This document shows positions 25,601-36,700 of a stretch of DNA of 64,000 nucleotides, piece after piece. A program made the position numbers and the translations under genes. The first letter of the stretch is position 1, and each line of letters opens with the position of its first letter. Below the pieces are notes generated by a model. That model was given only the letters and a program-made list of their open reading frames with translations, was not told the origin of the DNA and did no database searches. The stretch is from Strigamia acuminata (Eukaryota > Arthropoda > Chilopoda > Geophilomorpha > Linotaeniidae): positions 434,001-498,000 of the forward strand of contig OX442314.1 in assembly GCA_949358305.1 (NCBI GenBank), given 5' to 3'.

Positions 25601-28600
25601 CAAAAACAACAATTATTAATTTTCGGGCCCTTGGGGGTCGCATTTATGTGCATTTATGTGCATTTATCTGCATTTCTCTCACCCGGCGATGGCGGCGCGG
25701 CGGTTTTCATCACAACCTTCTTGACTTTCTGGATTTCTGGAACTTTGACGACTTTTTGTACTTTGCGCTTGACGACTTTGGGCTCGAACGTTTGCACATA
25801 ATTTGCGGGCACGAATCCGTCACAGTTTGTGCTTTTGCGAACGTTCCACCAGTCGGAATTTGTTTTGTTCAATAAAATCAGAATCTGGAATGCCGGGAAA
25901 CGAATAAGTTTGTGTGATTAAGCGGTGTTGATGGGTTAGTTGAACCTCTCCTTTGAGAATCTGAATTCCTTCGCCTTTGAAAGGAAATATTGCGCGGACT
26001 TGGGGGATCGTGCGCTCTTCGATTACTTCCTTCAACACGTCGCGCTCGACAACACGTTCCACGTCTATTTCGTGGGGGACGACTATTTCTTCACTTCTGT
26101 TCTGATCCACCAACTAAAAATGAAGAAAAATCAATATTTTTGCACGTTGATATCAGTGACTTTGTCAATTCAGTGCATTTTTGTGCTAAAACACACATTT
26201 TTCGGCTAAAAAACACATTTTTCGGCTAAAAAACACATTTTTCGGCTAAAAAACACATTTTTCGGCTAAAAAACACATTTTTCGTCAATTTCGCACAACG
26301 TTTTATTGCTTACATCCAATGAACCAAGCCCCAAGTTCGTAAGTTTATTCGCTTGTTCATCCAAACGACGCAAATCGCCTTCGTAAGCCTCGATCTCGCT
26401 CTCCAAGTACCCTTGGCGTTGCAGCAAAGCCTAAACTCAAATAAAAACACGAATAAACCAAACGAATAATTAAAAAAGTTGATTTATCTCTATTTAATCA
26501 CTTGTGCGCTCGGTTCGTCCTTGCCGTAGTCTTTGCTGCTGACCAACGGAAGTTTCTCCTTCATCCACGAATCCGCTTCGTTCGCATCGGCGTAATACTG
26601 TCGCAAAATGACAAATTAATGATACAGACCCCGGATATTTATGCAAAATAAAATTCGTTTTATGCAAAACAGAAATAAAAATATGCAAAATAAAAAAATT
26701 TATTCGAAAAAAAGACACAAATCGCCGTTTTTTCCCCGAAAAATGACGATTTACGCATTTATTTCTGATTTTCGGAAAATATGAATTTGACCTTGAAGGT
26801 CATTTTCAAGGTCATTCACTTGCTAACTTCTAAACCAATCAGGTTAGAGCAAAATTTCCAATCAGAAAGTTGTAGAGCACCATCAAATTAGTACTATCCA
26901 ATTTATTTTAGTCATCTTAAGTTAAATGTTTTCGTTTTAAATTACTTGGCAAACGTCTGTGGCGTCTTCCAGCTTGCGTTTTCTCTCGTCGGCGAGCTGC
27001 AACAGTTGTTTGAGCTTGGTCTGCAAACTGACGATGCGGCTGCCGATCTCCTTGGACTGTTTGTGCGACTGCGCGATTAAATAGTCGCCCATCTGACACA
27101 ACTGCTCGCATTTCGAGAAACGCGCCTTCATTTCGTCCTGCAACGCCGTGTGCTTCCGATTCAGCCGCAACACTGCGGCCAAATCGCGCCCGACGATCCG
27201 CGCGCTGCAAATACGTCGCTTCTCGGCGATCCAAGTCTCTTCCTCCTCGCCGTCGTGGATGAACTGAAGGAAAATGCGCGACTCCTCCAACCGGCTGCGA
27301 CGCAACGAGCTCGATTTTTCCAACCTGGATGGAAAGAATCGTTAAAATTGAAGGAAAAGTGTCGGAAAAGTGTAAATTGGACCGTTCGTATTGCTGGTGG
27401 AGTTGTTGGAGATGGTTTTTGAGTATTTGTGCCTGGTTGTGGTCTTCGTTGATGAAGGGTTCGGCTTGCCGCCGCAGTCGCGCGATCGCTTCGCCCTGGA
27501 TGACGATCTGGGATTCGAGCAAGCTGTGTTTTTCGAGGAGGTCTTCGACCGCCAGCGAATGTTTTCCGTAGTCCTGCGACGAAAATTTCTCCTAGAAAAG
27601 AATTGATTCGATTTTGTGGGATGTTTGTTGTTTTTTTTTTGTTTTTTTTTAATTTACTTCCATGGATTTGATGTAAAGAGAAACGGTGTCCATGTCGCGA
27701 ATCAGGTACATCAAGTTGTTGTGTTTGTTGAGCGCCATTTTGTGGTTTTCGAGCAAAGCGAGCAGTTGGTCCCACTTGTCGATAACTTGGTTCTCTCTGG
27801 TTTTAATCGCTTGGCTTTTGTGGTAATTCTCTTTGATTAGTTCGGCTGCCATGTCGCTTAAATCGCGGAACCTCTCGGTCTGGAAAATACAAAGATTAAA
27901 ATTAATATTCTAAAATTTTATTTTTAGTAAAACTTCAAATTGGCGCCGGGGTCTATTTAAACGCCCGGGTGGTGATTTAGCGATTTAGCGATTTAGCGCC
28001 TGGCCCAATTTAAGTGCTAAAAATCACCAAAAATCACCAAAAATCACCAAAAATCCCAAAAATCACCGATTTTTTCCCCAAGATCACCGATTTTTTCCAC
28101 AAAATCACCGATTTTTTCCCCAAAATCACCGATTTTTTCCCCAAAATCACCGATTTTTTCCCCAAAATCACCGATTTTTTCCCCAAAATCACCGATCTTA
28201 TCCCCAAAATCACCGATCTTATCCCCAAAATTACCAATTTTTTCCCCGTAAATCACCGATTTTTTCCCCGTAAATTACCGATTTTTTCCCCGTAAATTAC
28301 CGATTTTTTCCCCGTAAATCACCGATTTTATATTTTTAAAATCGGCGATTTTTTTAAACATCAGCCCAATTTCAAATAAGCGCCGGGGCCTAAAAATTAA
28401 ATAAACGCCGGGGCGGCAATTTGAAGCGATTTTTCTTGTAGTCTCATTTAACCCTGGCCAAAATGTCGGCGCTGATGGCTTCGTGTTTCTTGACCGTCGC
28501 TTCGATTTGTGCCAAATTGCTGCCGTAGCGCGGGTCCGTCAGCACTTGAATCATTTCGTTTAAATAGCCCTCGCGCAAAATGCTCTGCAAAAAGTAGAAA

Positions 28601-31600
28601 TTTATTTATTTATTTATTTCATCGAGTGAGAAATTATTTAATTTGGTTACTTTTTTTTCGAATTTGTAGGCTAGCTGCTCGAGACGTTCCTGTCTGCTGA
28701 GTTGGTCGCGCAGGGCGAGTTCTCGCTTGTGTTCGGCCTTTTCTAGCTGCACCCAAGCACGCTCGATGTCCTGCACCATTTTCCCTTCCGGTGGCGAGTA
28801 CACGCTCTGGCCCAGCGATTTCAGTTTCGTCTGAATCGCGAATAGTTTCGCTTCGATTTCGCTCCGTTCGCGATACCTTTCGGGAATAATAATTGAAAAT
28901 AAAAATTAAAAAATACATTTTTGGTTGTTTTTCTAGGAAAACTTGTATTTTCAGCCATTTCAATTGAGTTTTTCAAACAAAATATCACTTTTTCAAGCAA
29001 AAATTCACTTTTTCAAGCAAAAATTCACTTTTTCAAGCAAAAATTCACTTTTTCAAGCAAAAATTCACTTTTTCAAGCAAAAATTCACTTTTTCAAGCAA
29101 AAATTTACTTTTTCAAGCAAAAATTCACTTTTTCAAGCAAAAATTCACTTTTTCAAGCAAAAATTCACTTTTTCAAGCAAAAATTCACTTTTTCAAGCAA
29201 AAATTCACTTTTTCAAGCAAAAATTCACTTTTTCAAGCAAAAATTCACTTTTTCAAGCAAAAATTCACTTTTTCAAGCAAAAATTCACTTTTTCAAGCAA
29301 AAATTCACTTTTTCAAGCAAAAATTCACTTTTTTAAGCAAAAATTCACTTTTTCAAGCAAAAATTCACTTTTTGAAGTAAAAATATTCGATTTTAGACGA
29401 ACAATCACAAAACATTTGGATTGAAGTTTACTTTGGAGGTTTTTCTTCCGTGCGATACATTTTGAAGCGCAACAATTCCTTCTGAATCTCGTCCAACGAA
29501 TTGGCGAAATCGTGGTCATTCAATTCGACGATTTTCCCGTTGATCCAAGCGATCAGATTCGACGAAAACCGTTCGTATTCTCCTTTATTGCGATCAATAT
29601 CCATCAGCTGCCCAACAATCTAAAGAAAATCAAGAAAAAATTAAAAAAAAATAAATTTCACTTAAATAAATGCTCTAATTTATTCAATACATTCGCAATT
29701 CGGCGCCCGCTTTTCATTTCGTTTTTCATCTTAGCAAACGTGTGATAATACGACGCGACGTACGTCATAATGGATTTCTCGTCCGGTTTCTTCACGTCCA
29801 CATCTGAAAAAATTTAATTAATTTATTAATTTATTAATTTATTTAAGTGCGGACCTTCGGCGTCGAGTAATTTGGCGATGCCGAGTTCGGCTTGCGCAAC
29901 TTCGAACGCGTTGTTCAAGTTGTCGATGTTGTGGTGCGGATCGAGCGAACGGTAAGCGATCAAATCCGGACGATGCGCGTGAATCAAAGCGTTGAATCCT
30001 AGCCCGTTGCGCCAACTCGTCGTGAAATCCAGAATGTTTACGCCGCTGTACCTGTGGAAGAAAATTAAATTTAGAAATGTTAGAAAAATCAGAAATATTA
30101 GAAAAAATTAGAAATATTAGAAAAAATTTCTAATTTTCTAATTTTTTCTAATGTTTCTAATATTAGAAAAAATTAGAAATATTAGAAATATTAGAAAAAA
30201 TTAGAAATATTACAAATATTAGAAAAAAATAGAAATATTAGAAAAAATTTGAAATATTAGAAATATTAGAAATATTAGAAATATTAGAAAAATTAGAAAT
30301 ATTAGAAAAAATTTGAAATATTAAAAATATTAGAAATATTAGAAAAAATTAGAAATATTAGAAAAAAAATTCTAATTTTCTAATTTTTTCTAATTGTCCT
30401 AATTTTTGAAAAAATTAGAAAAATTAGAAATATTAGAAAAAATTAAAAAATATTAGAAATATTAGAAATATTAGAAATATTATCAAAAATTAGAAATAAT
30501 AGAAATTGACCCCGATGTCCTGCGCTGGCACCACAAGAGTAGAGCGTCTTTGGCCGATTTTTTTTCGCTGCTTTCGTTCTCTTCGTCGACGTCGATTTCG
30601 ATCTCTTGTATTTGGAATCGCAGGATGATTGTCCAGATGAGGCCGAGGATGAGCCTGGGGTTGCCGTCCACTATGTCCTCGGCGCCGATGCTCTCGAGGC
30701 GCACTTTGGTGTGCAGAAATGCGAGACATTTGTTCACGTTCTCGATCTTGTGGAATCGCATTTTGCCGTTGTTGGGTTTGCCGAGTTTCTCGCCCGAGAT
30801 GATTTCAAGCAGTTTGAGCAGTTTGCGACCGTCGGCGAGGTCCGTGAATAAATCCAACACTTCCATTCGCACCTGAACCAATATATTCAATCAAAAATAA
30901 TTGAAAAAATAATTAAAAAAATAAAATATTGAAAAGAAATATATTTTGAGTCAAATATTGAAAAGAAACAAATTTCGAGTCAAATATGGAAAAAGAAACA
31001 AATTTCGACTAAAATAATTGAAAAAAGTCAAATTTCTCGTAAAATAATTGAAATAAATCAAATTTCGAGTCAAATAATTTAAAAAAAAAGTAAAATTTCG
31101 AGTAAAATAATTGAATTAAATCAAATTTCGAGTAAAATATCGAAAAAGAATCATATTTCGAGTCAAATGTGGAAATAGAAACAAATTTTAACTAATATAA
31201 TTGAAAAAAAGTCAAATTTTCTACTAAAATAATTTTAAAAAAAAGTCAAATTTCTAGTAAAATAATTGAAATAAATCAAATTTCGAGTAAAATATCGAAA
31301 AAGAATCATATTTCGAGTAAATGTGGAAAAAGAAACAAATTTCAACTAAAATAATTGAAAAAAAGTCAAATTTTCGACTAAAATAATTGAAATAAATCAA
31401 ATTTGACGTAAAATAATTGAAATAAATCAAATTTGACGTAAAATAATTGGAATAAATCAAATTTCACGTAAAATAATTGAAATAAATCAAATTTGACGTG
31501 AAATAATTGAAATAAATCAAATTTGACGTGAAGTAATAGAAATAAATCAAATTTCACGTAAAATAATTGAAATAATTCAAATTTCTCGTAAAATAATTGA

Positions 31601-32014
31601 AATAATTCAAATTTCTCGTAAAATAATTGAAATAAATCAAGTTTCACGTAAAATAATTGAAATAAATCAAATTTGACGTAAAAAAATTGAAATAAATCAA
31701 ATTTGACGTAAAATAATTAAAAAAATCAAATTTTACGTAAAATAATTGAAATAAATCAATTTTCACGTAAAATAATTGAAAAAAAAAGTTAATTTTTACG
31801 TCAAAATTCGAAGTGAACAATTTAAAACATCAAATTTGCCAAATCAAGTAATTTTGACGCGTAAATTTCAAATTTGTGCTAAAATGAGCGTTACCTTGAA
31901 AAGAAACGAATTGATCCATTTGGTGAACGTCTTTTTCTGAATGTGAAGGCGCTCCTCCTGCAGCGCTTTAATCCGTCCCGTTTCGAACTTGAGCGTGTCT
32001 TCGCGCTGCGACAT
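4440..32014 (-). CDS. kst: Beta-heavy spectrin (karst/SPTBN5-type), about 52 exons
   Basis: Giant membrane-skeleton protein that pairs with alpha-spectrin and crosslinks actin at the apical cortex of epithelia. Exons read on the minus strand join in frame from the ATG at 32014 to a TAA at 4440 and give about 3,870 residues, close to the roughly 4,000 usual for beta-heavy chains. Order: two CH domains, spectrin repeats, an SH3 inserted early in the repeat array, further repeats to a total of about 28-30, PH domain, acidic tail. Repeats show the usual helix A Trp and the DxGxDLxxV...LxxKHxxFE signature. First coding exons: 31895-32014, 30511-30872, 29855-30051, 29691-29803, 29432-29619, 28651-28876, 28453-28584, 27658-27879, 27383-27591, 26946-27324; the SH3 exons and the last two were also computed and keep phase. 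Most introns hold a private minisatellite, and two hold LTR remnants. SH3 plus the very long array separates it from conventional beta-spectrin. Confidence 0.95.
4887..5071. mobile_element. 185-bp TA-flanked MITE (Tc1/mariner or pogo-like)
   Basis: Perfect 17-bp terminal inverted repeats (CAGTCAAAGCTGTGTAG and its complement) bounded by TA on both sides, the target duplication of Tc1/mariner/pogo elements. The interior has no coding potential. It lies in the last kst intron. Confidence 0.85.
5205..5600. repeat. Intronic minisatellite, about 18-19 bp unit
   Basis: Degenerate copies of AGATTTTAAGATTTATTAG fill the rest of the last kst intron. Confidence 0.85.
5664..6291 (-). CDS. kst: kst exon with the C-terminal PH domain
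   Basis: A 628-bp exon between an AG acceptor at 6292 and a C/GTGAAT donor at 5663. It opens with an Arg/Glu-rich linker and SxxSxK phosphorylation-like motifs, then a PH domain: GLLERKQEL, the [16 protein letters not shown] strand pair, FAFRLRL, and the C-terminal helix with [10 protein letters not shown] domains of beta spectrins bind phosphoinositides and membrane. Its GC content is clearly above that of flanking introns. Confidence 0.93.
6305..7512. repeat. Intronic 41-bp minisatellite with a 492-bp higher-order duplication
   Basis: About 29 copies of a 41-bp unit containing TGCATTATTTGGTCTTTT and TTTTTAACGTGCAAAA. A block of twelve units (492 bp, from about 6420) is repeated nearly exactly from about 6912, including its private variants. 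It fills the kst intron before the PH exon. Confidence 0.92.
8193..8412. repeat. Intronic minisatellite, 15-bp unit
   Basis: Tandem copies of CCCGTGGAAATAAAT, then degenerate AAATCCTATAAAT-type units. The complement of this unit recurs at 18975-19305. Confidence 0.85.
8735..9187 (-). mobile_element. Probable solo LTR in a kst intron
   Basis: GC-richer insert in an AT-rich intron. It ends in CAGCTGGTCACA like the element at 17104-17597. On the minus strand it carries AATAAAG at the equivalent internal place, next to a similar GTTGTCTA segment. The left boundary and target duplication are not certain. No coding region. It is likely a relative of the same LTR family. Confidence 0.5.
10955..11560. 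repeat. Intronic 31-bp minisatellite
   Basis: About 18 nearly identical copies of a 31-bp unit (AATTTCAGAAATTTGGTCAA plus AATTCATCAAA). It is free of stops in all three plus-strand frames, which produces false long reading frames. Confidence 0.92.
12535..13012. repeat. Intronic A-rich degenerate satellite (AAAAATCG)
   Basis: Irregular copies of AAAAATCGGAAAA in a kst intron. Lys- or Phe-rich frames here are artefacts. Confidence 0.8.
13690..14560. repeat. Intronic satellite with self-complementary units
   Basis: Units mixing AAAAATGGCCATTTTT, TTTTTCATAGTAAAAATGG and GTTTTTCGTC. Many units are themselves inverted repeats, so the array could form hairpins. Confidence 0.85.
15735..16300. repeat. 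Intronic satellite (GCTAAAATGCTAATAATGTT)
   Basis: About 18-20 bp units of GCTAAAATGCTAATAATGTT, flanked on both sides by CTGCTTCATTTTTGGCATTT units. Confidence 0.85.
17104..17597 (-). mobile_element. Solo LTR, 494 bp, in a kst intron
   Basis: Begins TGTGAGTCGC and ends GGTCACA (TG...CA), flanked by a 4-bp direct repeat GGTT at 17100-17103 and 17598-17601. A minus-strand AATAAAG lies inside, as expected in an LTR oriented on that strand. No internal retrotransposon sequence remains, so it looks like the product of LTR-LTR recombination. Confidence 0.65.
18890..19310. repeat. Intronic minisatellite CCACGGGATTTATTT with flanking AGCGCCATCT repeats
   Basis: Degenerate copies of TTCCACGGGATTTATT (the complement of the 8193-8412 array), preceded by two copies of an AGCGCCATCTRTTG sequence. 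A piece of the same combination also occurs at about 51240-51350. Confidence 0.8.
20215..21205. repeat. Intronic 21-bp minisatellite, about 28 perfect copies
   Basis: The core from about 20610 to 21180 is made of identical copies of TTTCTGACAAATTTCGTCAAA; the left part is more degenerate. The 21-bp period keeps several frames open on both strands, giving false proteins of over 230 residues. Confidence 0.93.
21610..21850. repeat. Intronic simple repeat (AAAATTAYAA)
   Basis: About 10-bp units of AAAATTACAA or AAAATTATAA. Confidence 0.85.
22285..22610. repeat. Intronic 21-bp minisatellite
   Basis: Copies of AATTTTTCTGTTTAAAATAGC shift to AATTTTTCGGTTTAAAATAGC towards the right. Confidence 0.88.
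23500..24120. repeat. Intronic minisatellite (GGCCTAAAAATGCAGTTTTA)
   Basis: Copies of a 21-22 bp unit, regular at 23560-23720 and degenerate to the right. Confidence 0.85.
24975..25319. mobile_element. Possible foldback/MITE insertion in a kst intron
   Basis: GAGAATCTACC at 25060-25070 is exactly inverted at 25309-25319 (GGTAGATTCTC), bounding about 260 bp of non-coding DNA unlike the satellites of neighbouring introns. Just left of it, 24977-25058 is an imperfect palindrome (GTAATCGACGGGA facing TCCCGACAATTAC). No clear target duplication. Confidence 0.4.
25683..26113 (-). CDS. kst: kst exons carrying the SH3 domain
   Basis: Two exons (25946-26113 and 25683-25884) encode an SH3 domain: [11 protein letters not shown], then ILKGE/ILILL, the WW of SDWWNV, and a GFVPANYV end. 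The intron falls inside the SH3. A charged segment rich in E and V precedes it. A stretch alternating Lys and Val ([13 protein letters not shown], then VKKVVMK) follows directly and is unusual for a spectrin linker. An early SH3 is the hallmark of beta-heavy spectrin. Confidence 0.92.
26195..26285. repeat. Short intronic 20-bp tandem repeat
   Basis: About five copies of CACATTTTTCGGCTAAAAAA. Confidence 0.85.
26786..26889 (+). repeat. Dispersed repeat, copy 1
   Basis: About 100 bp starting TTGACCTTGAAGGTCATTTT match the complement of 54848-54950 with few differences. This copy is in a kst intron, the other in intergenic DNA. Not satellite-like, so probably part of a mobile element. Confidence 0.75.
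28030..28335. repeat. Intronic minisatellite (AAAATCACCGATTTTTTCCC)
   Basis: Copies of a 21-bp unit, changing to a CCCCGTAAATCACCGATTTT form on the right. Confidence 0.88.
28985..29378. repeat. Intronic 20-bp minisatellite, about 20 near-perfect copies
   Basis: Tandem AAAATTCACTTTTTCAAGCA with only a few single-base variants. This is one of the most homogeneous arrays in the window. Confidence 0.93.
29691..32014 (-). CDS. kst: kst exons 1-4: actin-binding CH1-CH2
   Basis: The ATG at 32014 opens an exon encoding the beta-spectrin-type start of CH1 (motif [13 protein letters not shown]). Exon 30511-30872 completes CH1 and begins CH2 (LLLWCQR). Exons 29855-30051 and 29691-29803 finish CH2 ([15 protein letters not shown], then the [13 protein letters not shown] helix). 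Phases 0, 2, 1 and 0 at the four junctions agree. The second intron uses a weak donor (GG/GTCAAT) and the third GTCCGC. An acceptor at 32021 implies a separate 5' UTR exon. Confidence 0.95.
30065..30500. repeat. Intronic satellite (ATTAGAAATATTAGAAAAA)
   Basis: Degenerate short units. Two blocks are in opposite orientation (TTTCTAATTTTTTCTAAT), so the array can fold back. Confidence 0.85.
30895..31830. repeat. Intronic minisatellite, about 30-bp unit
   Basis: Copies of AAATAATTGAAATAAATCAA plus ATTTGACGT, fairly regular at 31380-31760 and degenerate at the left. Confidence 0.88.
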
Positions 32015-32367
32015 TTCGACCTGAATAAAACCAAATTTCAAACCATTTTTTAAGCGAATGAAACGAATTTATTCGGTTCCATGAGCAAAGAGCAATTTGA
32101 TAGTGCGCCCGAGGCGAAACTCAAAAACGGCCTCACATTACGTCTTCGCTCGACTGAAATAAATGAAATAAATAAATAAACAAATCGGCCCGAAATGACC
32201 TCATTAGGATTTGCTTCAATCTCGACGCTCAAATGCGAGAGAGATAAGCGCAAATCTTATCGTTCCAACCTATATAACACCAATATTTGATAAGAAAACA
32301 ATTCGAAACGAACGAAAGACGAAAAACTCGCCAAACTTAAATCGCTCAAACTCAAACTCAAACTCAC

Positions 32368-32645
32368 CTGCGCCGCCGAGGCCAATTACAAGTTTTACAA
32401 GTTCGCGATCCCAGATTCGCCGATTCCTGATTTGATTTGATTGATGGCTGCACTTGTTCCCGCTTCGAAAATTCGCTTTTGACGACACGGACCGAAAGGT
32501 CGGCAGTTGGTTAAGTAGAAACAGCAATGAAACGACCCGCCCACAACTTTCGGCTCTCAAATAATCTCACATTGCTCAGGTCGGTGGTCGCGACAGCGCC
32601 ACTGGTGGAGACCGAAGGAAGTTTGCGAGCATATAAATAGAAATT
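32368..32645 (-). promoter_or_regulatory. kst: Probable kst promoter and 5' UTR exon
   Basis: GGCGCAG/GTGAGT on the minus strand at 32368 is a strong donor with no coding frame before it, matching the acceptor at 32021 just before the start codon. A minus-strand TATTTATA lies at about 32631-32638, so transcription may begin near 32600. Inferred from sequence only. Confidence 0.4.
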
Positions 32646-32649
32646 AATA

Positions 32650-33730
32650 ATTAATAGACTAGAAAATTATCAATTTGTAATCTTTATATAATTTTATTAT
32701 ATATTATTCACCTTGGATAAACTACTTTAGCAGGTGACATTGAAAAAAAAAGTTTTTCTTTAAAAGTTGTACATTTTTCATATTTTCATATTTTAAAATT
32801 AAAATTTGAATGTATTTATTATAAATATTGTAAATTTTTCTTTAACCAGTAAATTTACAAGATTTTTAAATTCGTCAGCTTTAACAGAAATTAAATTTAT
32901 TGTTAAAAAATCCTACTGTGCGTGTTTAATGTGGTTTTGAAATTGGATAAATAAATAAATGACGTGCAAATATTTCAATTTCTTTTTTATTATTTCAACA
33001 CTTCATTCGTCTTGGAATCGCGTCCATAAATCTAAAATAATTCAACCATTTCTGCTCACAGAGCATATCTCACGGACCCAGACACTTGAGACAATTTTCT
33101 GAGTCTATTCTGCTGATAGAACGAGCCGACAAAAATAATATTATGTCTGTTTTGAATGAATAAAATTAGGCCCGTTCTAAATCTCCCATTCAAAGTTCTT
33201 CGAAGTAATAAAATTAGAATTAATTCTTCATTTCTAGTACGCAATTTTTCGTCGTTCTGTTTTTCTTGTTTCACTAGATTGTGAACTGAGGGATTGTGGA
33301 TAAAAGCGTATGTTTATAGTAAGTGGTAAACACTACATTCTTTTTCACTTCCTGTCAATGTTATGGCTGCCTGAAATCAAAATTCCGAACCTTAGTTAGC
33401 AAATACTGCATTATTTCCAAGTGTGAGACGTCACAGATGTATTTATTTAAATATAACTACGAAAAAAAATAGAAAAACGAGATAAAACAACGAAACGAGG
33501 GAAAAACGAGAGAAAAATGAAAAATAGGATTCAAATTGGTGAAGTAAGTCGCGAACAGGAAGTTGGGGAGCATCCATGACGTCATTACATTTCATCCCAA
33601 TGTCTCTTCCTCCTCTCACAAGATGGGCGCCAGTAATATTTATAAATAAATCAATAAATCACCTCATTTTATTTCACTCACATTGCTTTTACTTCGACTC
33701 ATTTCAATTTAAATATTTGCAAGTATTTAC
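32650..33730. other. Intergenic stretch between kst and Tango1
   Basis: AT-rich DNA with no recognisable gene, repeat array or transposon. Confidence 0.6.
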
Positions 33731-33732
33731 AG

Positions 33733-33738
33733 TTTATT
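33733..33738 (-). terminator. Candidate polyadenylation signal of Tango1
   Basis: AATAAA on the minus strand about 24 bp after the Tango1 stop codon, in a run of similar AT-rich motifs. Confidence 0.4.
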
Positions 33739-33761
33739 TATCAAAATAATTTCTCTTTCAT

Positions 33762-36700
33762 TCACACGGACGTGTTCGCGTCGCTCGGCGGAGATCCGGG
33801 TCCTCGCGATCCTAAACAAATCAAATTCAATTTCAAAATTTCAAAATTCAAATTTTTTAAAATATTTACCGGAATACGGGGATGGAAATCGATTGGGGCC
33901 ACTCAGCTGCGCGTCGGACGGTAATTTGTGCGGCATATTCGGGCGATCGTAAAACCTGGGCGGCGATAAATCGCGGAAGGAGCCGTGGCCGGGTCCGGGG
34001 CCCCCGAACGGGGGTCGGCGATTGAACATGGGTGGCGACGGGGGTCTGCGTCCGGGCGGCGGCGGAAGAAAGTCGAATGGCATCATGGGAGGGGGTAGAT
34101 CGTATCGCGGCAAACGATCGCCGAGAAACGGAGGGTGTTGTGGAATTCCGCCACGGGGCGGCGGAGGAGGCGGCAGCGGGCGATCGTGTGGAAGAAACGG
34201 GATGCGGTGGCCCAGGAGCGGCGGCGGAGAGTTCACTTGGCCGTTGCTGTCACCGTCACCTGTCGGAAAAAGGAAGAAATTGCGATTTGATAAATATAAT
34301 AAATTAAATTGGTTGTTTTGTTACGTCTGGTTGGAGTGAGCCTCGTTTCCGGCATTTCGGATCTGTTGGCTGCTTCGAGCTCCAGTGTTGTTAATCTGTG
34401 CGATTAAGGGAATTATTATTATTTTTTTAAATTTTGTGTTTTTTGGTTTAGCTACTTGTTTCTCAACATGGCGGCTTCTTGCTTGGCTTCCTCGGCTCTG
34501 CGTTCTGCCGCTCTCGCGGCTAGCTGCAAATATGTGCGATTGTCAAACTTACGTAAGTTATTTCTCGGTGCTTTGCTAGAACAGCGCATTTGTTGGCGTT
34601 GGATCACAAATCAGCGAATTTTACACACATTTTTTTTTTTTTTACTAAATCCTGCTCTTTTATGCACAATTTTATAAACATTTCGCAATTTTGCACTCAT
34701 TTTTTGCTAATTTTATAAACATTTCGCAATTTTGCACTCAGTTTTTGCTAATTTTCGATACTTTTCGCAATTTTGCACTCATTTTTTTGCTAATTTTCGA
34801 TACTTTTCGCAATTTTGCACTTATTTTTTGCTAATTTTCGATACTTTTCGCAATTTTGCACTCATTTTTTTGCTAATTTTCGATACTTTTCGCAATTTTG
34901 CACTCATTTTTTGCTAATTTTCGATACTTTTCGCAATTTTCCACTTATTTTTTGCTAATTTTCGTTACTTTTCGCAATTTTCCACTCATTTTTTGCTAAT
35001 TTTCGTTACTTTTCGCAATTTTCCACTCATTTTTTGCTACTGGTCGCGGTTTTTCACGACTTTTCAATATCATTTCCTACTTTTAGCTAATTATATATCT
35101 CGCCATCTGCTCACACAAAGCAACAAAATAAAACTACAAACCCAATTTTCGTGCGATTTGCTTTCGTGGACCGTTATCTAGAATAATAAGAATGACGTGT
35201 AACAAATGTCAATTTCAAATCTCAATTTTTTTTTTTAAATCACCTGCGATTTGTAACTGCGAAGTTGATTGTCCATCTCTTTCTTCAACGCCTGGATGTG
35301 CGCGCGATGAAGCTCAACCTCCTTTTCGTACAACTCGGCCTTCTCCGTGACCGACAGCGCCGATTCCTCCGTCTGTAGTCGGATCGCTTCCTGCATGCCC
35401 AATTCCCTGAAAAATCCAATTCAATTTTTCAATTTTTAAAATATAAATCTTTTTAGGATTTCAAATTTTTAAAAATTTTAAAATGTTTAAAATCATACTA
35501 GAGTAGTCCATTTAATTTTTACTTTTGTAGTTCTATTTCCTTTCCCTTGAAGTAATCGGACAGAACGTGCAACTTGGTGACGGCTTCGTCGCGCTCACGC
35601 TTCAATTCGGCATCCCGCTGCCTCAGCAATTCGTTTTCGGCCACGAGTTCGTCGAGGCGCGCTGTGGATGACGCAATAAGTTTCTACTTTACTGGTATAC
35701 ATGTAAATTTGCAGTGTTGGACAAAATACTTAGTATTTTGTAAATACCAAATAAAATAGTACGGAGTATTTTGTATTTTGAAAATAAAAAAGTATTTTCA
35801 ATATACTATTTTGCCCAACACAGTAAATTTGGAAATTTGGAATTTACTTTCAACGAGCGTGCAGGTGTTCATCTTGTTGTCGTATTCCTCCTGCAGAGCC
35901 GCATAGTTGAGCGCCGTGGCCTTGAGTTGCGCGGACATTGCCGACACGTCGAATAGCATTTCCAGTTTTTTCGATTCTGCAATGCAATTAATCGTTGGGT
36001 TAGCAAACGTTTCGTTTCGTTTCGTTTCGTTTGTGTTTGTTTACACTCGCTGCATTCAAAAACTAAAATATTTTGTGTTTTACTTCAATTTTAAACCAAA
36101 AACGACATCACTTCCTGTTTAAACGCACGTTAAAACTTAAAATACACTTAAACTAAAATTGTTATTTTTACTCGTTTCAGAGTCGGTTTCGGCTTCGAAG
36201 ATTTCAAGTTGCGTCGCAGTATCTCTTAGAATCTACATTTAAATTTAAACAAGAACACCGTTAACTTAATTTTTTATTAATTGGTTTTTCATCTTTTTTG
36301 TACCTCGATTTCCTTGAGTAAGTCGTCGTTTGTTTTGCTCATTAATTCAATTTGTTCCTGCGATTCTAACAGCCGCTGGTTCCACACTTGTGCCTCGCTC
36401 AGCAACTGGCCGTTGCTTTCTTTCAATTCCTCAGTTTCCTCGGTCAGCGAAAAAATGCGTCGCTCGCTGTCGCTAATCGTCGATGTTTTGTCCCGTAACT
36501 CTTCATTCAGCTAAAACCGAAATGTTTGAAACGTCAACAAAATGGCCACAACGCAAATTAATAGTAGTGCCGATATTAGCAATTTTCCTCATTTTTATTA
36601 ATGAGATTTATGCATTTCAAGATTTGAAAAGATTTGTAGTTTTATTTTGACATTTGTTGATTTGTTTTAACATTTGTTTCAGATTTATGGACTTCAAGAT

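Noticed and set aside
28985-29378. CRISPR-like array of identical repeats
   Set aside because: The repeats are contiguous with no spacers, and the DNA is eukaryotic.
28921-29424. 167-codon frame rich in [14 protein letters not shown]
   Set aside because: Product of a perfect 20-bp satellite in a kst intron.
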